51,553 nt of DNA from a bacterium (GTDB lineage: Bacteria; Krumholzibacteriota; Krumholzibacteriia; LZORAL124-64-63), in NCBI GenBank assembly GCA_018814885.1, contig JAHIYU010000126.1, forward strand, positions 1-51,553, given 5' to 3'. Position 1 is the stretch's first letter. Each line of letters opens with the position of its first letter. Under the pieces are notes generated by a model that had not been told where the DNA came from, did no database searches, and saw only the letters and a program-made list of their open reading frames with translations. Both the position numbers and the translations under genes were made by a program. Positions 8,247-15,200 of this stretch are shown piece by piece.

Positions 8247-10406
8247 ATGGCCTTGGCTCGCATACGGCGCTTCGTGCATATCGTCCTGTCGGCCGCCGCG
8301 CTGGGAGGAGCGGTTCCCTGCGCCGCCTTCGAACTTCCCAACGAGGCCGTCAACTTCAAGGCGCTGGGACACTGGCCCAACGGCGCCTGCTACGCGGCCT
8401 GCGCCCTGGGCAACACCGTGGTGACCGGCAACGGCGCGGCCCTGGAGATCGTCTACTTCGGCGACGCCGGCGATCCCGTGCTCGTAGGCCGTACGGTGCT
8501 GCCCAGCGAGGTGTACGCGATCGCCGTCGTCGGCCACTACGCCTACGTGGGCGTCATCGACTACGGCCTGGTGATCGTCGACATCTCGCGCCCCGACAAT
8601 CCGCAGCAGCTTTCGCTCCATCCGTTCCCCTCGCGGGTCTACGAGATCGAGGTGCGCGACGATTTCGCCTACCTGGCGGTCGGCTACGCCGGGTTGCGCA
8701 TCCTGGATGTCAGCAACCGCGCCCTGCCGCTGGAAGTGGCGCGCTACACGACCGAGAATTCCGTCCTCGAGGTGGACCTGGACGGGGATACGGCCTACCT
8801 CTCCTACGGCGCGGGCGGCCTGCACGTGCTGGACATCGGCGATCCCCGCCATCCCCAGCTCATCTCGGCCACGATGCCCTGGCCTTTCATCACGGGCCTG
8901 AGCGTCTCCGGCGACCATCTGTTCTGCGCCTTGAGCAATGCCGGCCTGGGTGTCCTGGACATCAGCGACCCCGCGGCGCCGCAACCGGTGCTCACCGTAC
9001 CCATCTCCGGCATCGTGTGGGATACGGTGCTGGACGGACACCTCCTCTACGTCACAGGCTTCAGCTGCGGGTTCAACGTGTTCGACGTGCTGGTGCCCAC
9101 CGCTCCCGTCTATCGGGGCGGGTTGCTGTATGCCAGCAGCCTGAAGACGGCGGTCGGCCACGACATGCTCTACGTTCCCACCAGCCCCAACGGCCTGAGG
9201 GCAGTCAGGATCACGGGCGACGGCCCGCCCATCGAGTTCGGGAGGTACGACGAGGGCGGGCACAGCATGAAGATGGACCTGGTCGACGGCACGGCCTACA
9301 TCGCGGCCCGCTACGACGGCCTGCGCATCCTGGACGTCAAGGATCCCGCCCGCATCCGCGAACTGGGGCACTGGTACACGAACCACGCCCGCGACGTGAA
9401 GGTCGACGGCGATCTCGCCTTCGTGGCCGCCGAGCAGGACGGACTGCGGGTGCTCGACGTGAGCGACCCGTCCGCGCCGGTCGAGATCGGCCATCTTTAT
9501 TCCCCCTACGCCAGCGGCGTCGTGAAGCGCGGCAACACCCTGTTCCTCGCCGACCGCGTGATAGGCATGCTGTCCATCGACGTCTCGGATCCCACGCAGC
9601 CCGAGGTCATCGGCTCCTACCAGACGATAGGCGAGACCCTGCTGGACATCGCGGGCCGGGACTCCTACCTGTACCTGGCGTATGGGCACAACGGCCTGCG
9701 CATCCTGCGCGTCAACAACCCGGCCGCGCCCCTGTTTCTCGCCAACCTGGACACCGACGGCTTCAGCCAGGGCGTCGACGTGCAGGGCGATCTGGTGGCT
9801 GTCGCCGACGGCGCCACGGGAGTCCGCCTGGTCCACGTCGGCAACCCCTCGTCCCCCATCGAATTGGGCCGCTACGACACCAAGGGGAACGCGGCCGGCC
9901 TCGACATCCAGGGAGAGCACCTGTACGTGGCTTCGTATCCCTACGGTCTGATCGTCCTGGACATCAAGGATCCCACGGCGCCCGCGTGGGCAGGGAGCTT
10001 CGATACGGCGGGAACGGCGCAGAGCGTGGTGGCGCGGCAGGACCTGATCTACCTGGTGGACATGGAGGACGGCCTGTGGATCCTGGATCACGACGAGGCC
10101 ACGGGCGTCGACGAAGGCGCCGCGCCGCGCCGGCCGCTGCTGCTGGCGGCCCATCCAAATCCGTTCAATCCGACGACCCGCTTCACGTTCATGTTGCACG
10201 CCCCGGGGCGCGCCGAGCTCGCCATCTACACGCCGGACGGCCGCCGGGTGGCCCGGCCGCACGACGCGACCCTGCCCGCCGGCGAACATGCCCTGACGTG
10301 GCAGGGGACGGCGGACGACGGTCGTCCCCTGCCCAGCGGCGTCTATCTGGCCAGGTTGATGTCCGGGGGCGTGAAGGACCTGCTCAAGATCACGCTGGTT
10401 CGTTAG
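8247..10406 (+). CDS. Secreted LVIVD-repeat beta-propeller protein with C-terminal sorting-type Ig domain
   Basis: 719 residues. The ATG at 8247 follows GGGAGTGAC; an earlier in-frame ATG at 8202 has no ribosome-binding site and would spoil the signal peptide (ARIRRFVHIVLSAAALGG...CAA). At least eleven repeats of about 44 residues follow, each containing a strand such as GLVIVDISRPDNP, GLRILDVSNR, GLRVLDVSDPSAP or GLIVLDIKDPTAP: the LVIVD repeat, predicted to fold as one or two propellers. After residue about 630, HPNPFNPTTRFTF opens an FlgD/type-A-sorting-like Ig domain ending KITLVR. Probably exported to the cell surface; ligand unknown. A TATACT element at 8208-8213 is a weak -10 candidate. 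Its 3' end overlaps msrC by 17 bp on the opposite strand. Confidence 0.88.
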   Translation: MALARIRRFVHIVLSAAALGGAVPCAAFELPNEAVNFKALGHWPNGACYAACALGNTVVTGNGAALEIVYFGDAGDPVLVGRTVLPSEVYAIAVVGHYAYVGVIDYGLVIVDISRPDNPQQLSLHPFPSRVYEIEVRDDFAYLAVGYAGLRILDVSNRALPLEVARYTTENSVLEVDLDGDTAYLSYGAGGLHVLDIGDPRHPQLISATMPWPFITGLSVSGDHLFCALSNAGLGVLDISDPAAPQPVLTVPISGIVWDTVLDGHLLYVTGFSCGFNVFDVLVPTAPVYRGGLLYASSLKTAVGHDMLYVPTSPNGLRAVRITGDGPPIEFGRYDEGGHSMKMDLVDGTAYIAARYDGLRILDVKDPARIRELGHWYTNHARDVKVDGDLAFVAAEQDGLRVLDVSDPSAPVEIGHLYSPYASGVVKRGNTLFLADRVIGMLSIDVSDPTQPEVIGSYQTIGETLLDIAGRDSYLYLAYGHNGLRILRVNNPAAPLFLANLDTDGFSQGVDVQGDLVAVADGATGVRLVHVGNPSSPIELGRYDTKGNAAGLDIQGEHLYVASYPYGLIVLDIKDPTAPAWAGSFDTAGTAQSVVARQDLIYLVDMEDGLWILDHDEATGVDEGAAPRRPLLLAAHPNPFNPTTRFTFMLHAPGRAELAIYTPDGRRVARPHDATLPAGEHALTWQGTADDGRPLPSGVYLARLMSGGVKDLLKITLVR

Positions 10407-10887
10407 CCTGCCAGTCGTCCGTGAGGATCATGGCGACGATGCGCTCGAGGCCGATCCTGTCCACCTCGCCGAAGGCGTCCGGCGATTCCGAGTCCACGTC
10501 GAGAACGCCGACCACCTCGCCCGCCGCGTCCAGCAGGGGCACCACGATCTCGCTCCGCGAGCGCGCATCGCAGTCCACGTGACCCGGGAAGGCGTGCACG
10601 TCGGGCACGATCAGCGTCTCGCCGCGTTCGACGCCGGCCCAGCAGACGCCCTCCTCACCCTCCAGCACGGCGCAGGCCAGGGAACCCTGATAGGGGCCGA
10701 CCAGGAGCTCGTCGTCGTTCAGCAGGTAGAAGCCCGTCCAGAAGAAGTGGGGCATCTTGTGGTGCAGGACCGCGACCGCCGTGGCCATGCGCGCCAGGGG
10801 GTCGTCGGTCTTCAGGAACAGTTCGGCCAGCTGGCCGGCGATGCGCGCGTAGCGATCGGCGCGGGCCGTGCTCGATTCCCCGGTCAT
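10390..10887 (-). CDS. msrC: Free methionine-(R)-sulfoxide reductase (GAF-domain fRMsr)
   Basis: 165 residues forming a single GAF domain. The three family cysteines are present at about residues 72 (GSLACAV), 82 (EGVCWAG) and 106 (HVDCDAR), within the signature DVHAFPGHVDCDARSRSEIV. The enzyme reduces free L-methionine-(R)-S-oxide to methionine in the cytosol using thioredoxin, and is an oxidative-stress repair function. The ATG at 10887 has an AGGAGGCG ribosome-binding site. It lies downstream of the CPBP gene on the same strand (69-bp gap) and could be cotranscribed with it. Its last 17 bp overlap the convergent LVIVD gene, so transcription of one may affect the other. Confidence 0.94.
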   Translation of the reverse strand: MTGESSTARADRYARIAGQLAELFLKTDDPLARMATAVAVLHHKMPHFFWTGFYLLNDDELLVGPYQGSLACAVLEGEEGVCWAGVERGETLIVPDVHAFPGHVDCDARSRSEIVVPLLDAAGEVVGVLDVDSESPDAFGEVDRIGLERIVAMILTDDWQANEPA

Positions 10888-10956
10888 CCTTCGCCTCCTG
10901 CCTGAGGACGGGTCGGCTCACACGATATCATCGTCTGTGGTGGCTGCCCACGTCGA

Positions 10957-11895
10957 TCAACGCCGGATGAGCTGCAGCAGGGCCGTCAGGTTCATCAAAA
11001 GGGCCACGCCCATGTGGATGGCGGTGCCACCCAGGATGCAGCGGCTCTCGTAGGCGATCACGCCCAGGATGTAGCCGCCGAACACCGATCCCAGCGCTTC
11101 GGGCATGGGTTTGCCGAAATGCCACACGGCGTAGAGGCAGACCATGGGCAATATCGCGCTGCGGCCCAGCCAGCGCACCAGCCCGAGGACCATGAAGCCG
11201 CGGAAGAACACCTCCACGCCCACGAAGCGCAGGGCGTAGCATGCCTCGTGCAGGCCGTAGGTGAGGGCGGTCGGCCAGCCCAGGGCCGTTTCGACCGGTC
11301 CGGGCCGGTAGATGGGGTAGGTCCGCAGGAACGCGGGCTGGAACGAGGCCCAGACGATCGGTGCCGTCATCATCAGGAGCATGGCCAGATACGGTTTCCA
11401 GTCGAAACGACGGCGCGAGAAGCCGTACAGGTCTTCCTGTTCGTGGTCCCAGAACCGTCGCAGGATCACCAACGGCAGGATGAAGGCCACCGCCCGCACC
11501 AGGTTGACCAGGCATTTCTCCAGGTACCGGACGGCGGATCGCGGCAGGTCCAATCCGTCCACCAGCGCCGGCGACAACGCGATGGCGGTGCGGTTCAGGG
11601 CCAGCAGGACCAGCGCCAGGGAGGAATAGATCCAGAAGCGCCGCGATCGGGGCAAGGGAACGCCCGTGAACGCCGCCTGCAGCAGCAGGGCGCCCCCGTA
11701 GGGCACCGCGTAGAAGGCTAGGTACATGGGGATCTCGATCCAGGTGCCGGGATGGGCGTTCATCACCGTGCGCTTGAAGTCCGTGCCGTAGTTGTAGATG
11801 AAGGCCGCGGCCAGCAGGACCGCGAGCAGCAGGTGCAGGCCGGGATGGGCGTGATGGCGCAGGTGCAGCCGCAGATATCCGACGATCTCGCGCAA
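10957..11895 (-). CDS. CPBP-family intramembrane protease homologue, divergent motif 1
   Basis: 312 residues from the TTG at 11895, four bases after AGGAGG; an in-frame ATG at 11940 would add 15 residues but has no ribosome-binding site. About eight hydrophobic segments are present. The CPBP (Rce1/Abi) motifs are recognisable: motif 1 GVEVFFRGF, motif 2 CLYAVWHFGK, motif 3 AIHMGVALLMN. In the canonical motif 1 EExxxR the first Glu is the proposed general base; here it is Val. The FxxxH motif has Tyr for Phe, but both His residues are kept. The protein may therefore be an inactive or altered protease, perhaps a scaffold. It precedes msrC on the same strand and diverges from the DUF7901 gene. 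Confidence 0.82.
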   Translation of the reverse strand: MREIVGYLRLHLRHHAHPGLHLLLAVLLAAAFIYNYGTDFKRTVMNAHPGTWIEIPMYLAFYAVPYGGALLLQAAFTGVPLPRSRRFWIYSSLALVLLALNRTAIALSPALVDGLDLPRSAVRYLEKCLVNLVRAVAFILPLVILRRFWDHEQEDLYGFSRRRFDWKPYLAMLLMMTAPIVWASFQPAFLRTYPIYRPGPVETALGWPTALTYGLHEACYALRFVGVEVFFRGFMVLGLVRWLGRSAILPMVCLYAVWHFGKPMPEALGSVFGGYILGVIAYESRCILGGTAIHMGVALLMNLTALLQLIRR

Positions 11896-11973
11896 CGAGC
11901 CTCCTGTCACGGAGTTGAAGGAACGTACAGGAAAGCACATTCGTCGGATTTCGTGAAGAAAAGTCCGGTCCCC

Positions 11974-12003
11974 TTGTAACCGACCCCCGATTCGGGTTAG
12001 GAT
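11974..12003 (+). promoter_or_regulatory. Candidate promoter for the first DUF7901-GEVED gene
   Basis: TTGTAA at 11974-11979, an 18-nt spacer, TAGGAT at 11998-12003. It would start transcription near 12010 and give a leader of about 147 nt, matching the roughly 144-nt leader inferred for the paralogue from a TATACT element at 15044-15049. Confidence 0.4.
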
Positions 12004-12071
12004 GGTCACAGTCGTGAAAGTGTCGCCAGGGAGGACGCGATGCTTTTTTCCGTAAGCCTACGGGCGCATGT

Positions 12072-12153
12072 CAAACAACGGGAAGGAGCGCCAATCTCTT
12101 CATGAATGCGGCCGGTGCTCATCGTGCCGCACCATTCCATCAAGGGGGGTCGA
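12072..12153 (+). repeat. Conserved 5' leader, copy 1
   Basis: 82 bp just upstream of the first DUF7901 gene that align without gaps to 15117-15198, with 67 of 82 bases identical by my count. Conserved blocks are CAAACAAC, GGAAGGA, GCCAATCTCTTCATGA and CAAGGGGGGTCGA, the last holding the ribosome-binding site. The two copies stand in different frames relative to their genes (85 versus 84 nt to the ATG), so conservation is not of a leader peptide fused to the gene. Confidence 0.8.
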
Positions 12154-12156
12154 AAA

Positions 12157-14892
12157 ATGTCCCGTTCTCGTGCACCTGCTCTCGCGCTGCTGCTTCTGCT
12201 GCTGGCGGCGCCCACTCTCGCGGACTGGCACCCGCAAATGCCCTTCAAGTGGGTCCAGTTCCCCGACCTCAGTCCCATGGGCATCGACATCAACGCATCG
12301 CGACAACCCATGGACTACATCCTCGCCGACGACTTCGAGTGCACCGAAACCGGTCGCATCACGGGCATCCACATCTGGGGCTCGTGGTACCAGGACCACT
12401 TTCCTTTCTACGAGTGGCCCGAAGGCGTCACCTTCACCCTGAGCATCCACGCCGATATTCCCGCCAATCCTCCGGAGCACAGCAGGCCGGGCGAGGTGCT
12501 CTGGTACAAGGAGTTCCTGCCCGGCGACTTCGTCGCTCAGATCTGGGAGGAAGGCATCCTGGAGGGCTGGATGAACCCGCCTGCGGACTACTACTTCCCG
12601 GGCGACACCGTGTGCTGGCAGTACAACTTCGCCATACCGTCCAGCGAGGCCTTCCTGCAGGAGGGCACGCCCGACCAGCCCATCGTCTACTGGCTGGACG
12701 TGAAGGCCGTCCCGGAGGATCAGGAGGCCTACTTCGGCTGGAAGACGTCCCTGGATCACTGGAACGACGACGCGGTCTTCGGCGTGGGCAGCGAGCCGTA
12801 CCCCGGACCGTGGTCCGAGTTGATCTATCCGCAGGGGCATGAGATGGTCGGCCAGTCCATCGACCTGGCCTTCGTCATCGCGGGCGAGGATCAGATCGAC
12901 GAGCTGGACCTCGGCGACGCGCCCGACGCGGCCGGCGCCCTCGGCTATCCGACGCTGCTGGCCAACAACGGCGCCCGCCACTTGATCGTGGCCAACATCT
13001 TCCTGGGCATGAGCATCGACGCCGAGCCCGACGGCCAGCCCGATCCCAACGCGCTGGGCGACGACAACGACGGCAACGACGACGAGGACGGCGTGGTGTT
13101 CACCACGGCGCTCGTTCCGGGACAGCCGGCCAACGTCGACGTGACGGCTTCGCAGCCCGGCTACCTGCACGCCTGGATCGACTTCAACAGCAACGGCAAC
13201 TGGTCCGAGGCAGACGAGCACGTCTTCGCGGGCATGGCGCTGCTGGGCGGTCTGAACACCCTGACCTTCAACGTCCCGGCTGCGGCCGCGTCGGGCCAGA
13301 CCTTCGCCCGCTTCCGTTTTTCCACCTCGACAGTCGTGTTGCCCTTCGATGGCAGCGCCTCCGATGGCGAGGTGGAGGACTACGAGGTCGCGATCGAGGA
13401 CGTCCAGGACATGCTCGACTGGGGCGACGCGCCGGACGACCCCACGGGGATGCCCGGCTACCCGACCTATTCCTTCAACAACGGCGCCAATCACATGATC
13501 GTGCCCGGGTTTTTCCTGGGTAATCTGATCGACGCCGAAATCGACGGCCAGCCCGACGCCACGGCCACCGGCGACGACATCGCCATCCTGGACGACGAGG
13601 ACGGCGTGACCTTCACGAGTCCGCTGTATCCCGGCTACCCGGCGACCGTCGACATCGTCGCCTCGGCGCCCGGATTCGTGGACGCCTGGGTCGACTTCGA
13701 TCTCAACCTGAGCTGGCTCGAAGCCACGGACTACATCCTGGCCTCGGTGCCGGTCGTCACGGGCGTCAATACCTTCACCTTCAACGTGCCGGCGAGCGCG
13801 CCTCCCGGCATCAACACCTTCGCGAGGTTCCGCTTAAGCTCCATGGGCGGCCTGCCGTTCACCGGGCCGGCCCCGGACGGCGAGGTCGAGGACCATCTGA
13901 TCTTCATCGACGACAAGTACGTCATGAAGTGGATCCAGCCGCCCGACCTGAGTCTCATGGGCATCGACGTGGCCGCGTGCACCGCTTTCTCCGGCGAGGA
14001 TTACCTCCTGGCCGACGACTTCCTGTGCACGCAGACCGGTCCGGTGACCGACTTCCGCATCTGGGGCTCGTGGCTGGGCGACTACCTGCCGTTCGGACTG
14101 GATCCCAAGGGCGTGAGGTTCGTCCTCAGCATCCACCGGGACATCCCGGCGGGCGAGCTTGAACAGTGGAGCATGCCGGGCGAGATCCTGTGGTGGCACG
14201 AGTTCGGCCCCGCCGACTTCGGCGTGGAGATGTACGCCGGCGACATCGAAGAAGGCTTCATGTACCCGCCGGAGGACTACATCATGCCGGGCGACTGGAC
14301 CTGCTGGCTCTACAAGTTCCACGTGGATCCGCACCTGGCCTTCCATCAGGAAGGCACGGAAGTCGATCCGGTCATCTACTGGCTCGACCTCAAGGCGTTC
14401 CCCCTCGATCCCGAGGCCCAGTTCGGCTGGAAGACCTCGCTGAACCACTGGAACGACGACGCGGTCTGGGGCATGGGCGCCGAGCCCTATCCCGGCCCGT
14501 GGTTCGAGCTCCGCTATCCGCCGAACCACGAGATGTGGGGCCAGTCCATCGACCTGGCCTTCGCCATCATGGAGGACGTGATCACGGCCGTGCCCGACCA
14601 GGACACGCCCGAGCGCGTCGGCCTGCACCAGAACGTGCCGAACCCCTTCAACCCGCGCACGGAGATCAAGTACGACCTGCCCGCCACCGGCGGTCAGGTG
14701 CGTCTGGACATCTTCGACGTGATGGGCCGCAGGGTACGCACGCTGGTGGACGGCTTCGTGGCCGGCGGGCCGCGGACGGCCGTCTGGGACGGCCTCGGCG
14801 ACGACGGCCAGGCTCTGCCGACCGGCGTCTACTTCGCCAACCTCTATACGGACGGTACCCGCAAGACCGTCAAGATGGTCCTGCTGCGCTGA
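12157..14892 (+). CDS. Large secreted DUF7901-GEVED-GEVED-DUF7901 protein with sorting-type Ig domain (copy 1)
   Basis: 911 residues from the ATG at 12157, seven bases after AAGGGGGG. Signal peptide at 1-24 (ALALLLLLLAAPTLA). Residues about 30-240 form a DUF7901-like domain (KWVQFPDLSPMGIDI, ILADDFECTETG, IHIWGSW), about 250-425 and 430-600 two GEVED modules (LGDAPD...DDEDGVVF...WIDFNSNGNW...DGEVEDY), and about 605-820 a second DUF7901 domain (KWIQPPDLSLMGIDV). The last 85 residues are an FlgD/type-A-sorting-like Ig domain (NVPNPFNPRTEIKYD, ending KMVLLR). The protein is very acidic, with Asp-rich GDDNDGNDDEDG stretches that may bind calcium. Likely an exported surface protein; function unknown. 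It was duplicated in tandem with the gene at 15201. Confidence 0.9.
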   Translation: MSRSRAPALALLLLLLAAPTLADWHPQMPFKWVQFPDLSPMGIDINASRQPMDYILADDFECTETGRITGIHIWGSWYQDHFPFYEWPEGVTFTLSIHADIPANPPEHSRPGEVLWYKEFLPGDFVAQIWEEGILEGWMNPPADYYFPGDTVCWQYNFAIPSSEAFLQEGTPDQPIVYWLDVKAVPEDQEAYFGWKTSLDHWNDDAVFGVGSEPYPGPWSELIYPQGHEMVGQSIDLAFVIAGEDQIDELDLGDAPDAAGALGYPTLLANNGARHLIVANIFLGMSIDAEPDGQPDPNALGDDNDGNDDEDGVVFTTALVPGQPANVDVTASQPGYLHAWIDFNSNGNWSEADEHVFAGMALLGGLNTLTFNVPAAAASGQTFARFRFSTSTVVLPFDGSASDGEVEDYEVAIEDVQDMLDWGDAPDDPTGMPGYPTYSFNNGANHMIVPGFFLGNLIDAEIDGQPDATATGDDIAILDDEDGVTFTSPLYPGYPATVDIVASAPGFVDAWVDFDLNLSWLEATDYILASVPVVTGVNTFTFNVPASAPPGINTFARFRLSSMGGLPFTGPAPDGEVEDHLIFIDDKYVMKWIQPPDLSLMGIDVAACTAFSGEDYLLADDFLCTQTGPVTDFRIWGSWLGDYLPFGLDPKGVRFVLSIHRDIPAGELEQWSMPGEILWWHEFGPADFGVEMYAGDIEEGFMYPPEDYIMPGDWTCWLYKFHVDPHLAFHQEGTEVDPVIYWLDLKAFPLDPEAQFGWKTSLNHWNDDAVWGMGAEPYPGPWFELRYPPNHEMWGQSIDLAFAIMEDVITAVPDQDTPERVGLHQNVPNPFNPRTEIKYDLPATGGQVRLDIFDVMGRRVRTLVDGFVAGGPRTAVWDGLGDDGQALPTGVYFANLYTDGTRKTVKMVLLR

Positions 14893-14914
14893 CGGGAGGT
14901 CCGCGCACCCCGAC

Positions 14915-14949
14915 CGGGCCCCGGAGGCGACTCCGGGGCCCGTCTTTTT
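14915..14949 (+). terminator. Strong intrinsic terminator after DUF7901 copy 1
   Basis: Perfect 12-bp stem CGGGCCCCGGAG (14915-14926) with CTCCGGGGCCCG (14931-14942), GCGA tetraloop, then TCTTTTT. Confidence 0.93.
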
Positions 14950-15116
14950 CGCCGCCACGCCACTACGACCCATGAATGGTCCGGGTCGCGGCTGTGGGGT
15001 GTTCGAGTAAGGCCCGTCCCCTCGTTACCATCGTTTGTGTTAGTATACTCGTAGCTGAAAAAGGCTTTGCCAGCTTAGTTGCGGCGCATTCTTGCAGTCG
15101 GCCCATGGACTTCCGC

Positions 15117-15198
15117 CAAACAACAGGAAGGAAAGCCAATCTCTTCATGATCGTGGCCGGCATTCGTCGTGTCGCGCTATTTCACCAAGGGGGGTCGA
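15117..15198 (+). repeat. Conserved 5' leader, copy 2
   Basis: Counterpart of 12072-12153, ending in the same AAGGGGGGTCGA ribosome-binding region three bases before the ATG at 15201. The 60 nt upstream of it are not conserved between the copies. A TATACT element at 15044-15049 is a possible -10 box, without a good -35. Confidence 0.8.
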
Positions 15199-15200
15199 TC

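Noticed and set aside
7053..10289. 1,078-codon open frame on the minus strand
   Set aside because: Antisense to hflK/hflC and the LVIVD gene, which have clear homology, ribosome-binding sites and signal peptides; the antisense product is low-complexity.
11950..11975. RNase P RNA-like core (GAAAAGTCCGG)
   Set aside because: Only a few bases match the conserved core and there is not enough surrounding structured sequence before the next gene.
12010..12156. Possible c-di-GMP-I riboswitch in the DUF7901 leaders
   Set aside because: Short matches (CAAAC, GGAAGGA, GCC) occur, but the diagnostic GGACGCAAAGCC element and a full three-way structure are missing. Kept only as an unassigned conserved leader.
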